A stretch of 64,000 nucleotides of DNA from JANOZM01 sp031429355 (GTDB taxonomy: Bacteria > Pseudomonadota > Gammaproteobacteria > Burkholderiales > Burkholderiaceae_E), in contig JANOZM010000005.1 of assembly GCA_031429355.1 (NCBI GenBank), forward strand, positions 62,001 through 126,000, given 5' to 3'. Every line of letters starts with the position of its first letter. Position 1 is the first letter of the stretch. Positions 9,615 to 16,906 of the stretch are shown one piece after another. The notes beneath the pieces were generated by a model. That model was not told the DNA's origin and searched no databases. It saw nothing but the letters and a program-made list of their open reading frames with translations. A program made the translations under genes and the position numbers.

Positions 9615-9760
9615 CTATATAAGCGCAAAGTTATGCGCAAGCATGGCGCCGCCAGCCAGCTTTGCTGCCGGACTGGCAACCGGTGTTGCGCTAAAAATGT
9701 CCATTGCCTTTTGAGCATCAGCTCCCATTTTACGTGCCATGCCCAGTAGCTCCGCTAGAC
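9615..9760 (-). pseudogene. Remnant of a beta-hydroxyacid (3-hydroxyisobutyrate-type) dehydrogenase
   Basis: Read on the minus strand from about 9760, the frame gives LAELLGMARKMGADAQKAMD, then IFSATPVASPAAKL, and ends at a TAG at 9615-9617. This matches the all-helical C-terminal domain of the NAD-binding_2/3-hydroxyisobutyrate dehydrogenase family, where a lysine-containing helix is followed by a SxxPVxSP-like stretch. Only about 45 residues remain and there is no start. The fragment ends where the first IS91 remnant begins, so the gene was probably cut by that element. Too degraded to be functional. Confidence 0.5.
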
Positions 9761-9761
9761 C

Positions 9762-10270
9762 AGCAACGCCTGTGCCGTTACATTACCCGCCCAGTGTTGG
9801 CTAACGATCGGATCAAGATCAACGCGAAAGGGCCGGTGGAGCTCAAACTAAAGACCCCATGGCGCGATGGCACCACGCATCACGTGATGTCGCCGTTGGA
9901 GTTTATGCAAAGGCTGGCGGCATTGGTGCCACGACCACGATTGCATTTGATTCGATTTCATGGGGTACTGGCACCGAATGCGAAGTGGCGCTCGAAGGTC
10001 GTGCCGCAAGCGCCACCCCGAGCGCCAGCGCGTGGACAAATAGCGGTCTGAAGCGTCAAGTGTAAAAACTAAAGCAACACCCAAAGATGTCAGCCCAAAT
10101 ATTCTGGCTGTGAAGGCGGCTGGCTGAAATGCGAATTGCAGTCGATTGAGGCGGATTTTGAGCAGTGCTTTTGTGCGAGCACAGCCGTTTTGCTGATGCA
10201 ATCACGCAGATGAGCCGTCATGCAACAAAGTCAGATGCTTGTTTCGTGACGTAACATGATCGGCGCGACT
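9762..10270 (+). mobile_element. IS91-family element remnant A: transposase C-terminus plus 3' end
   Basis: From about 9762 to 10063 the plus strand encodes the C-terminal part of a Y2 rolling-circle transposase: LCRYITRPVLANDR, ELKLKTPWRDGTTHHVMSPL, EFMQRLAALVPRPRLHLIRF, HGVLAPNAKWR. This is the conserved end of IS91-family transposases; the N-terminal catalytic half is absent. A non-coding block of about 200 bases follows (10064-10270), rich in small inverted repeats, and recurs at 12062-12283 and in part at 14287-14373. In IS91-like elements this 3' side carries the terminal recognition region. It is a dead copy. It separates HipBA from the XRE/PIN cassette. Confidence 0.8.
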
Positions 10271-10431
10271 GTAAAAGGGCTTTTAAATTACCTATCCGCC
10301 AAAAGGAATTGAGCGCCCTTTCTCAATTGGTTTATCGTTTCTCAGGCCATAGTCACCCTAGAGTTAATGGGGCTGGCGATATCTTGAGTGATAACGCTTC
10401 GGGCGGTGACCGCGGCGTACTTGGAATTTTT

Positions 10432-10667
10432 AATCAACCCAAAGACTTGGAATTCCCGAACACTGGAGTGCAACACAGTCGATTGACGTAACCGAAAAAG
10501 TGGCAGCAATCGCTTTAGTGACTAACGAAGGTTTGGCGGATCTTGTGTCAAGCGGAGTAACGTTAACTAAAGATCAGGCGCTACGCAAACATACTGAATG
10601 TTCGGCAAAGGACGTAAGCCTAGTATTATGTAAGATTGAGAGCGCGCTTTTATCATCTAACCTTTAA
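10432..10667 (+). other. Possible gene remnant in an otherwise empty 450-base stretch
   Basis: Between IS91 remnant A and the PIN toxin there is no recognisable gene. One plus-strand frame open from 10432 to TAA 10667 looks coding-like in its second half (VAAIALVTNEGLADLVSSGV, TKDQALRKHTECSAKDVSL). It has no ATG; GTG at 10500 would give 55 residues. I do not recognise it. It may be the C-terminus of a gene truncated when the island was assembled, or chance. Confidence 0.25.
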
Positions 10668-10719
10668 ATATTCTGCATCTAATCGATATCAGTTTTTTCG
10701 CACTAACTGAAAGCAATGC

Positions 10720-11142
10720 TCAACCTTGTACTAACCCAACAGCTTGAGCGGGCTTGATAATGGGAATGCCTTGATACGAGCCGTTGAGATGATCAAAATG
10801 TCGATCGCCTGTGACGATGAAATCAGCATGACCTGCTAAAGCGCAGGCAAGCACATGATCATCATCGGTGTCGTTGGGGATGATGCGAGGGACGTGTGCT
10901 GGCGTTACGATGTCGGCCATAAGGCGCACATTGTTCACGAACTGTGATGCGCTTAAGTCAAAGCGTTCGAAGTATTTGTTGAACTTCTCACGAGTGAGTA
11001 CTTCGGTCAGTTCATCGATTAAGACAGGGCTGATGACGAGCTCAAAAGATTGAGCTCGAGCTTGATTAAACAATCGTCGCGGAGGCCCGTTGGCCGACGT
11101 AACTGCCGAAATAAAAATATTGGTATCCAGCACTAGGCGCAT
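10720..11142 (-). CDS. PIN-domain toxin (COG1569-type, VapC-like)
   Basis: A 140-residue PIN endoribonuclease toxin. It begins MRLVLDTNIFISAVTSANGP, with the first acidic residue in LDTN, followed by the second (ELTEVLT) and the DTDDDHVLACAL and VTGDRHF segments carrying the remaining metal-binding acids. These features fit the family annotated as 'putative toxin-antitoxin system toxin component, PIN family'. All four acidic positions appear intact, so RNase activity is plausible. It lies 15 bases downstream of its small antitoxin and forms an operon with an XRE regulator. The RNA target is unknown. Confidence 0.85.
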   Translation of the reverse strand: MRLVLDTNIFISAVTSANGPPRRLFNQARAQSFELVISPVLIDELTEVLTREKFNKYFERFDLSASQFVNNVRLMADIVTPAHVPRIIPNDTDDDHVLACALAGHADFIVTGDRHFDHLNGSYQGIPIIKPAQAVGLVQG

Positions 11143-11157
11143 GCGCTTAGTATTCCG

Positions 11158-11397
11158 TTAGGCGATACGGTTGGCGCGTGCTTGCCGTACCGCTTGAATC
11201 TCGGCATTGATTTCCTCATCGGACATGGGTGTTAAGTTTAAGGAATCGATCTTGGCAAGCGATTCACCTAGCCGCTGTGCAGCGGCAGCCCGAGATTCAC
11301 GCATGGTGAGGAACTCCACAAAACTCTCAACCTCTGCTTGTCGTTGAGCGGGAAGGTTCCGAAGCTTTTGAATGAGACGTGGTTCGACGTTAAACAT
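11158..11397 (-). CDS. Antitoxin partner of the PIN toxin
   Basis: A 79-residue acidic protein preceding a PIN toxin. The frame is open further upstream, but ATG 11397 has a clean AGGAGC-type ribosome site nine bases before it and leaves no overlap with the XRE gene. The N-terminal part (LIQKLRNLPAQRQAEVESFV, EFL) resembles the small DUF2281/VapB-like antitoxins that pair with PIN toxins. The rest is helical and charged and should wrap the toxin. The pairing rests mainly on position and size. Confidence 0.7.
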   Translation of the reverse strand: MFNVEPRLIQKLRNLPAQRQAEVESFVEFLTMRESRAAAAQRLGESLAKIDSLNLTPMSDEEINAEIQAVRQARANRIA

Positions 11398-11410
11398 GGT
11401 TGTTGCTCCT

Positions 11411-11785
11411 TTATGCATTTGGGCGCGATTGTTGCGCGATAACGGTATCAAGCATTTGTGTCACAAATCGTTGCTGTGTTTTAGGCATTTGCGCAATGGC
11501 TTCGATCTGTTGTTGCCACCGAGGCACAGGGCCACGTTTGCGTGTAGTGGTGTCTTCGGTATGCCTAAACAAATCTTCTAAAGTTACGGCCAATATTTTA
11601 GCGACAGTGGGTAGTGCGGAAACTGGAATGCGCCGACGGCCAACCTCATAAGCTTGCACAGTTTGCTGAGAGACATCAAGCGCCTCGGCTAATTGTGTTT
11701 GGGTGACGCCATGGGATTTGCGCTGCGCTGCAATCCGGGTGCCTAAATTGATAAAAAACTCTCGCTCGTCGGTGCTAATGGCCAT
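11411..11785 (-). CDS. XRE-family transcriptional regulator
   Basis: A 124-residue regulator with a typical N-terminal XRE/Cro helix-turn-helix (residues 15-70): GTRIAAQRKSHGVTQTQLAE, ALDVSQQTVQAYEVGRRRIP. The C-terminal 45 residues (WQQQIEAIAQMPKTQQRFVT) are helical and may dimerise. It is the first gene of a three-gene operon, 13 bases upstream of the antitoxin start. This gives the PIN toxin operon an additional DNA-binding component, probably the autorepressor, since the antitoxin itself has no obvious DNA-binding domain (inference). Confidence 0.8.
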   Translation of the reverse strand: MAISTDEREFFINLGTRIAAQRKSHGVTQTQLAEALDVSQQTVQAYEVGRRRIPVSALPTVAKILAVTLEDLFRHTEDTTTRKRGPVPRWQQQIEAIAQMPKTQQRFVTQMLDTVIAQQSRPNA

Positions 11786-11902
11786 TTGGCAGTACTCGTA
11801 TTTTGCGCTGATTAATTAAGCTATTTCAAAACGTTGTAATTTAACTCCAAATCGTAGTGTACTTTATTCCAACCAAACATGAAGCATTTCTCATAAAAAT
11901 TA

Positions 11903-12283
11903 AAGACGCCATGGCGCGATGGCACCACGCATCACGTGATGTCGCCGTTGGAGTTCATGCAAAGGCTGGCGGCATTGGTGCCACGACCACGATTGCATTT
12001 GATTCGATTTCATGGAGTACTGGCCACCCCGAGCGCCAGCGCGTGGACAAATAGCGGTCTGAAGCGCCAAGTGTAAAAACTAAAGCAACACCCAAAGATG
12101 TCAGCTCAAATATTCTGGTTGTGAAGGCGGCTGGCTGAAATGCGAATTGCAGCCGATTGAGGCGGATTTTGCGCGGTGCTTTTGTGCGTGCACAACCGTT
12201 TTGCTGATGCAATCACGCAGATGAGCCGTCATGCAACAAAGTCAGATGCTTGTTTCGTGACGTGAAATGATCGGCGCGATAAT
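11903..12283 (+). mobile_element. IS91-family element remnant B
   Basis: A second, shorter copy of the IS91 3' region in the same orientation as remnant A. Its 5' limit is near 11903 (LKTPWRDGTTHHVMSPLEF onward). A deletion of about 50 bases relative to copy A joins the codons for RFHGVL to the sequence upstream of the stop. The non-coding tail from 12062 to 12283 matches 10048-10270 with few differences. It lies between the promoter of the XRE operon and the end of the SIR2 gene. No functional transposase can be made. Confidence 0.75.
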
Positions 12284-12299
12284 CGCGATCAAAGACCTG

Positions 12300-13262
12300 C
12301 TAAAAATCAGTCGGCAACAAAGCTCGGCAAGAATCAGTTTCAACATAGCTCAAAAAACCACAAGGAAATTTTTCGGCAGGTAACTTAGAGCAATTTCTTA
12401 AAAGTGACTCGGTTATGTTCAATGCTTCAGAATCTACGCCAACAATATGAAAAGTATCGACCTTTTCTGGCCTCAGCTTTGAAGCCAGCATCGTTACTAT
12501 ATGCTCGTCCGCGCCACGCCAACCGATAATGCAAATTTTCGTAACGCTAGATAGCGCCTCGATAAAAGAAGTTCGATGAAATTCAGGCCAGCAAGTTTTA
12601 TTTTGCGGATCACCGCTCATTGGAAGCGCAATCGCTGGATGCTCCCCTTGTTTAAATCCACCCCCTTTGCTGCGCGCATAAAGAGGGGTACCGTCTTCAT
12701 TAATAGAACTTGCCCAAAGCGCAGCCCCGTGAGGATGAAACAGAGATATCGGCCTAATTGTTGAACCTAAATAGCCATCCATCGTCTCAAATGGTTTTCG
12801 AGCATTCATTGCGTATTCCGCTAACGGGTCATAATTCATATTTAGCACGGCTAATCGTCGACCAGTTTGCATACGCTCGGTCGATGAAAGAAATTTGTCA
12901 AAAAATAGAGTGTATGCCGTCGGAGTTTCACGGCCAATAATTAAAGACGCTCGCATCAGTTCGCGGATCGAACATCTAAGTTGATCAAACTGACTGACCA
13001 TTACAGGGTCGCTTTTAAACTGGTCAAATAGAAGCCTAAGCGTTGCTTCAAAGTCAGCGTTAATATTTCGCCTTCGGTGTTCGTCTATTGCCGCAAGCAA
13101 ACTCGATATTTGGGAGTCAAGCCTTTGGCTCCGCAGTCGGTTCGTTAGATCTGTAGTTAATGGCGGTAGCTGGGTGGCGAAGGAAGGTAACTGCGTATTT
13201 GGGAGTTGGCAAAAAGCTGATGCACCTGCTCCAAAAACGACTAGGGTTTGGGGAATATCCAT
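12300..13262 (-). CDS. SIR2-like domain protein, candidate defence NADase
   Basis: A 320-residue protein with a SIR2-type Rossmann core. The N-terminus has VVFGAGASAFC (NAD-binding GAGAS), then LNMNYDPLAEYA near residue 142, FHPHGAALWA near residue 175 and ICIIGWRGADEHI near residue 245. These correspond to the GAGxS, NYD, HG and IGxxxxDxH elements of stand-alone bacterial SIR2 proteins, where Asn and His are needed for NAD cleavage. Such proteins occur in antiphage systems that deplete NAD (family knowledge). No second effector domain or transmembrane segment is seen. Its ATG overlaps the stop of a small upstream frame by one base. Setting among toxin modules supports a defence role, but this is inference. 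Confidence 0.75.
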   Translation of the reverse strand: MDIPQTLVVFGAGASAFCQLPNTQLPSFATQLPPLTTDLTNRLRSQRLDSQISSLLAAIDEHRRRNINADFEATLRLLFDQFKSDPVMVSQFDQLRCSIRELMRASLIIGRETPTAYTLFFDKFLSSTERMQTGRRLAVLNMNYDPLAEYAMNARKPFETMDGYLGSTIRPISLFHPHGAALWASSINEDGTPLYARSKGGGFKQGEHPAIALPMSGDPQNKTCWPEFHRTSFIEALSSVTKICIIGWRGADEHIVTMLASKLRPEKVDTFHIVGVDSEALNITESLLRNCSKLPAEKFPCGFLSYVETDSCRALLPTDF

Positions 13263-13396
13263 TAATTATCTTGAAACCATTTCATAAACTTCGAATTGTG
13301 GCATCGATAATATTTTTGGCGTTCCTCGTCACTCGAAAAACGGTGCTTTGACGGATCCCGAAATACAGGATTAGTTGATGGTTCACGGCGTGGCAC
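13262..13396 (-). CDS. Small or truncated reading frame coupled to the SIR2 gene
   Basis: A minus-strand frame open from about 13429 to TAA 13262-13264, whose stop overlaps the SIR2 ATG as TAATG, a classic coupling arrangement. With GTG 13396 it gives 44 residues, starting VPRREPSTNPVFRDPSKHRF and ending in KYYRCHNSKFMKWFQDN. The frame continues 11 codons upstream of that GTG without another start, then meets a stop. It may be a genuine small protein or the 3' end of a larger SIR2 partner gene cut when the HigBA pair arrived beside it. I do not recognise it. Confidence 0.4.
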   Translation of the reverse strand: MPRREPSTNPVFRDPSKHRFSSDEERQKYYRCHNSKFMKWFQDN

Positions 13397-13429
13397 TAGG
13401 TTAGGAAATGCGCATCTATATTTTTTGCC

Positions 13430-13464
13430 TCAACAAATAAAAAAGATCTCAGCTCTTCAAGCTG
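13430..13464 (-). terminator. Possible terminator after the HigBA-type pair
   Basis: On the minus strand CAGCT/AGCTG form a five-base stem around a five-base loop that includes the antitoxin stop codon, followed by AGATC and a run of six T. The stem is short, so strength is uncertain. Confidence 0.4.
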
Positions 13465-13750
13465 GCTGCGTAGCCTTTGCTGTTAACAAAATACCTAACG
13501 CTTTCATCACAGCAAGGGTGGATTTAAGCGTCGGGTTACCCTGCTCGCTAAACGAGCGATAAAGCTGTTCGCGCGAAAGTCCAGTTTGCTCTGCTATCTG
13601 CGCCATGCCTTTGGCCCTAGCGACAATACCCAGAGCCTTTGCAATATAAGCAGAATTTCCTGTTTCAAAAGCATCAGCCATGAAAAAAGCTATCTCCTCA
13701 TCATTGCTAAGTGCAATTGCGGGGTCGTAAGTTGAGATTTCTTTAGTCAT
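13457..13750 (-). CDS. Addiction-module antidote protein, HigA-like (COG3636 type)
   Basis: A 97-residue HTH antitoxin. The true start is taken as ATG 13750, which overlaps the end of the toxin gene by eight bases and opens with MTKEISTYDPAIALSNDEE. The HTH is in the second half (MAQIAEQTGLSREQLYRSFS, EQGNPTLKSTLAVMKALG). This is the pattern of the 'putative addiction module antidote' family that partners phage-derived RelE/HigB-like toxins. The toxin-first order is usual for this group. It would neutralise the toxin and repress the operon. Confidence 0.85.
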   Translation of the reverse strand: MTKEISTYDPAIALSNDEEIAFFMADAFETGNSAYIAKALGIVARAKGMAQIAEQTGLSREQLYRSFSEQGNPTLKSTLAVMKALGILLTAKATQPA

Positions 13751-14048
13751 CAGTTGTGGTCCATTCTTGAGATAGTTTTTTTGCGGTTTTGATGTCACGA
13801 GCTTGCGTTTTCTTATCGCCACCACACAACAATAAAATTAATACGTTACCGTGTTGCTGAAAATAAACCCTATAACCTGGTCCGTGATGAATTCTTAACT
13901 CGCTAATTCCTTCCCCCACTGGAGAAACGTCTCCGGAAAGCCCATTTGCCAATCTAAAAACTCGGGTGGCAATAATCGTGCGAGTACGACTATCTTTGAG
14001 ACCCGCTTCCCAGATGCGAAACGATGCTGTTTGTTTTATATCGATCAT
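13743..14048 (-). CDS. RelE/ParE-superfamily toxin (COG3657 type)
   Basis: A 101-residue mRNA-interferase-like toxin. Features of the family include FRIWEAGLKDSRTRTIIATR, GLSGDVSPVGEGISELRIHH, GPGYRVYFQQ, and LLLCGGDKKTQARDIKTAKK near the C-terminus. Length is standard. The gene is first in a toxin-antitoxin operon with an eight-base overlap. It lies upstream of, and in the same direction as, the SIR2 gene. Activity is plausible since basic and aromatic residues typical of the family are kept. Confidence 0.87.
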   Translation of the reverse strand: MIDIKQTASFRIWEAGLKDSRTRTIIATRVFRLANGLSGDVSPVGEGISELRIHHGPGYRVYFQQHGNVLILLLCGGDKKTQARDIKTAKKLSQEWTTTDD

Positions 14049-14111
14049 TTGATGAGATAGTAATTTAAAAACTACAAAAAGACAATGTTCTATTTTGTTA
14101 TTTCCTAGCCT

Positions 14112-14373
14112 TCAGATGGCGTTCAGTTCCGCGAAGAAGGGCCTATAACTGGCGAGCAAATCGAGCAAGCTACAGCAGGCGGTCCGCCGTCGGCTATAAC
14201 GGGCGTTTATGGGCCGAGGTCATTTAGACAAGTCAGATGCTAGAGCTATGCTGGACTTTGAGTACAGCGGTGCGTTCTCGGTTGATGCCAACACCCAAAG
14301 ATGTCAGCCCAAATATTCTGGTTGTGAAGGCGGCTGGCTGAAATGCGAATTGCAGCCGATTGAGGCGGATTTT
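14112..14373 (+). mobile_element. IS91-family element remnant C
   Basis: A third degraded copy in the same orientation. From 14112 the plus strand encodes a middle part of the transposase: DGVQFREEGPITGEQIEQ, then after a frameshift LQQAVRRRL, an in-frame TAA where the family has Gln, and RAFMGRGHLDKSDARAMLDF, EYSGAFSVDA. At 14287 this is joined directly to part of the non-coding 3' repeat (14288-14373, nearly identical to 12085-12171). The last transposase third, present in copies A and B, has been deleted here. It abuts a PIN gene remnant at 14374. Confidence 0.7.
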
Positions 14374-14452
14374 GCTTTATTTAAACCGCTCTTAATCGCA
14401 AATTCCCAAATACTCACCGTACTAAAATAAACGGTATTTTCAGCATCGCTGG
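14374..14452 (-). pseudogene. PIN-domain gene remnant 1
   Basis: About 80 bases that encode, on the minus strand, SDAENTVYFSTVSIWEFAIK followed by SGLNKAKS. This is the segment around the SxxSxWE motif of PIN toxins of the VapC type. The same stretch occurs at 17621-17706 with roughly ten base differences. It is joined at one end to IS91 remnant C. No start, N-terminal acid motif or C-terminus is present, so it is inactive debris. Confidence 0.65.
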
Positions 14453-14526
14453 AGCAATATTCAGAACTCGGCCATTGCGTGCGAGCCTTGAGCCCGTCGC
14501 AATGGCCCTTAAACATCGGCAGAACT

Positions 14527-14889
14527 TCAATCGCCAGCGCTATAAATAACTTGATACATCCCCGGTGCCGAGTTAGCAACAAAAGGTTTAATCACTTCAA
14601 GGTGGCCGGCAAATAATTGGCTTTGCCGCCAGGCGGTGTAATTTTCTAAGTTATCAAAGACGGCGACGTTGACTAGTTGATTGCCGTCGACGGCTCGGCC
14701 TAATTTGTTACCCACCCAGCCTTTTACTAAATCTTTTAGCCGAGCGTATTCACCAGTCTGTGCGGTGATAAATTGATCGAGCATACCCTCCTTGGGCGTG
14801 AACAAGTTAACTAACATCACTTGGCCCTGAGTGCTCAGTGCCGCGCTTGTGTGATTGTCAGTTCTGTCGGTAATGAAGTTGTTTGTCAT
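14527..14889 (-). CDS. Antibiotic-biosynthesis-monooxygenase-fold protein
   Basis: A 120-residue small protein of the ABM/dimeric alpha-beta barrel superfamily. The central part reads VMLVNLFTPKEGMLDQFITA, and the end reads FVANSAPGMYQVIYSAGD, following the usual two-strand plus helix arrangement. ATG 14889 is chosen over one 12 codons upstream because it has an AGGA site eight bases before it. It is the last gene of a three-gene operon with two NTF2-fold proteins. Members act as cofactor-free oxygenases or have unknown roles; the substrate is not predictable. Confidence 0.7.
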   Translation of the reverse strand: MTNNFITDRTDNHTSAALSTQGQVMLVNLFTPKEGMLDQFITAQTGEYARLKDLVKGWVGNKLGRAVDGNQLVNVAVFDNLENYTAWRQSQLFAGHLEVIKPFVANSAPGMYQVIYSAGD

Positions 14890-14906
14890 TTTGGTTTTCC
14901 TCTCGT

Positions 14907-15377
14907 TTAACGTTTCTGAAACCAAGCTGGGTCGATGTCGCCTAAATACTCGCGAAAGCTAGTTACTTTCTTATCTGGACCAATCGTGAAGCGGATAGCA
15001 TTCCAGCCTTTGTAGGGATAGCCTGACACTTTGCCTTCGGAATCAAATTCAAAAAGAAAGCTGTTGCCCAACTGATGCACTCGAACATTTGAAAAAATTA
15101 ATTGATTGGGGTTCTGCGTTCGTTGCTCGGTAAGTTTCGTCATCATTTCGCGTGCTTGCGCGCCGACATAAACGCCCCGTGCCGGTTGAACCGGATGTGA
15201 AAAAAGCTCGAACGTTGGCGAAACAAGCGCCCGAAAATCGGCGTAATTGCCAGAAGCCTCGCCTTTTTGCCATGCATTAAATGCGCTTTGTGCAATGCTG
15301 ACATCTTGAGCCGAAACATTAATGCCTGTTAGTGCTAAGCCCAACGCAACAAGCCAACTCCACAGTCTGGTTTTCAT
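14907..15377 (-). CDS. Exported NTF2/SnoaL-like protein
   Basis: A 156-residue protein with a signal peptide (KTRLWSWLVALGLALTGINV, cleaved after SAQ). The mature part is an NTF2-like cone fold: SAFNAWQKGEASGNYADFRA, LVSPTFELFSHP, then beta strands ending FTIGPDKKVTSFREYLGDID, typical of SnoaL-like domains. It is two bases downstream of another NTF2-like gene on the same strand. Export to the periplasm is well supported. SnoaL-like folds include isomerases and many proteins of unknown role, so no reaction is assigned. Confidence 0.75.
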   Translation of the reverse strand: MKTRLWSWLVALGLALTGINVSAQDVSIAQSAFNAWQKGEASGNYADFRALVSPTFELFSHPVQPARGVYVGAQAREMMTKLTEQRTQNPNQLIFSNVRVHQLGNSFLFEFDSEGKVSGYPYKGWNAIRFTIGPDKKVTSFREYLGDIDPAWFQKR

Positions 15378-15379
15378 GA

Positions 15380-15829
15380 TTATTTTCCCGCCGTTAATTT
15401 AAAAAAGCCCGCGTCGATATCCAAAGTTCTACGCTTGAACTTCCAGCCCTTCGACGTCTTAACGACGACGCTTTTGTTGTAACGGCCCGTGGCCATTAAG
15501 AATGGTACTTCGGCCACTTCCAACACCAACATGTCGTTGGTGACAAGTGCTTCAGTCGCGCTGACTGCCTCTATCAAAATGTTGGTGCTTTGGTGCCGTT
15601 TGCCGTTGGCCATGCCGCCGGGCCCGACGTGATGTTTCTCGAATGCGTACATTTCTTGCCAAGTGTCCATCTTGCCAAATGCGCCGCTGTCGTAGCCGCC
15701 AAATTCGGCGGGTTCAACCCACAATTGCATAAATGCATCGGCGTCAGCGTTGTCTGTAGTTAGGCAATACTGTGCAACAAGATTTTGAATTTCGAAGAAA
15801 TCGTTTGCGTTGATGGTAGGCGTAGTCAT
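15380..15829 (-). CDS. Cytosolic NTF2/SnoaL-like protein
   Basis: A 149-residue NTF2-fold protein. ATG 15829 (MTTPTINANDFFEIQNLVAQ) is chosen for its AAGGA ribosome site; a start 16 codons upstream lacks one. The N-terminal helix (EIQNLVAQYCLTTDNADADA), FMQLW, the histidines in EKHHVGPGG and GKRHQSTN, and GRYNKSVVVKTSKGWKFKRR match the SnoaL_4 subgroup, which includes dehydratase-like and ring-hydroxylase-like folds. It heads the three-gene operon opposite a LysR regulator, which therefore probably controls it. Confidence 0.75.
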   Translation of the reverse strand: MTTPTINANDFFEIQNLVAQYCLTTDNADADAFMQLWVEPAEFGGYDSGAFGKMDTWQEMYAFEKHHVGPGGMANGKRHQSTNILIEAVSATEALVTNDMLVLEVAEVPFLMATGRYNKSVVVKTSKGWKFKRRTLDIDAGFFKLTAGK

Positions 15830-15940
15830 TGTTAGTCCTTGGGGTGAGGTTCCAATGTAGGTTTTACTGCTTGACATAACAATCGGGTTTAAAATAGACG
15901 CACTGTCAATGCAGCATTGACGATCTTTTTTGGGGCAAAG

Positions 15941-16822
15941 TTGAACACAAAAATCGCACCAGCCGACATGCTTTTGTTTGTTGAGGTCGTACGGCAGGCT
16001 GGTTTTTCATCTGCAGCAAGGTCGTTGGGGTTAAGTAAACAAGCGATTAGCGAACGCATTAATAAACTAGAAGCATCGCTTGGCGTTCGTTTGTTACAAC
16101 GCACAACGCGAAGCCTGCGGGTTACCGAAGCCGGTTCGCTTTACTTTGAAGAATGCTCTGAAATTGCACAACGAATCGACAAGGCGAATGCTGTCGTGCA
16201 GGCCAATCAAGCCATACCGACGGGCAAGCTAACGATTAGCGCGCCGCTGTTGTATGGGCGAGATCGCTTAATGCGTTGCGTACAAACCTTTACCGAACGT
16301 TACCCTTCTGTGCAAATCAATCTTAGACTGACCGATGCGCTGGTGAACCTAGTTGAGGAGGGCGTTGACATCGCGTTGCGAGTCAGTCACCTAAATGATA
16401 GTTCACTGAGCGCGCGGCGCTTAGGTGAGGTCTCGGCCTATTTCGTTGCAAGCCCGGTCCTTGTTAAAAGGTTCAACGCAATGTCGGCTAGGGACATTAT
16501 TCGACAAGCCCCCGCAGTTAGTTTTAGAGAAGGTGAAATTTGGGATTTGCCTGATGGCTCAAAAGTAAAGCCCAATACGGTACTGACGGTGAATGATCTT
16601 GAAGCGCTTGCCTCGGCAGTAACTCGCGGCATTGGCATTGCCCGAATGCCCGGCCTGCTGTGCAACCCACTTGTGGAGCAGGGCGCTTTACAAAAGCTTC
16701 TTGGTGCCGCGCCTGCGTCTTCAATGAGCGTGTACGCTGCGTACGTTAGCAAAAAACAGCTAGCGCCCAAAATTCGCGCATTTATTGATGTGTTGATGGA
16801 GCATCAAAGTGATTTTGTTTGA
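15941..16822 (+). CDS. LysR-family transcriptional regulator
   Basis: A regulator of about 293 residues. The N-terminal winged HTH reads MLLFVEVVRQAGFSSAARSL, GLSKQAISERINKLEASLGV, RLLQRTTRSLRVTEAG, the LysR signature. The substrate-binding half follows from about residue 90. TTG 15941 is preferred because GGGG lies five bases upstream and it places the HTH at the usual distance; TTG 15917 and ATG 15968 are alternatives. It is divergent from the NTF2/ABM operon with about 110 bases between, the classic arrangement for LysR control. The effector molecule is unknown. Confidence 0.9.
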   Translation: MNTKIAPADMLLFVEVVRQAGFSSAARSLGLSKQAISERINKLEASLGVRLLQRTTRSLRVTEAGSLYFEECSEIAQRIDKANAVVQANQAIPTGKLTISAPLLYGRDRLMRCVQTFTERYPSVQINLRLTDALVNLVEEGVDIALRVSHLNDSSLSARRLGEVSAYFVASPVLVKRFNAMSARDIIRQAPAVSFREGEIWDLPDGSKVKPNTVLTVNDLEALASAVTRGIGIARMPGLLCNPLVEQGALQKLLGAAPASSMSVYAAYVSKKQLAPKIRAFIDVLMEHQSDFV

Positions 16823-16906
16823 AGCATTGATTACTCTAAGCATTCTTCGCGCTAAAGGCTTTTCAGCGCATACTAAATGCTCTTATACAAATAAGGGGTC
16901 GGCAAC

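Noticed and set aside
9848..10201. 117-codon minus-strand frame, and its twin at 11955-12212
   Set aside because: They are antisense to the IS91 transposase end and its non-coding tail; conserved only because the element is repeated.
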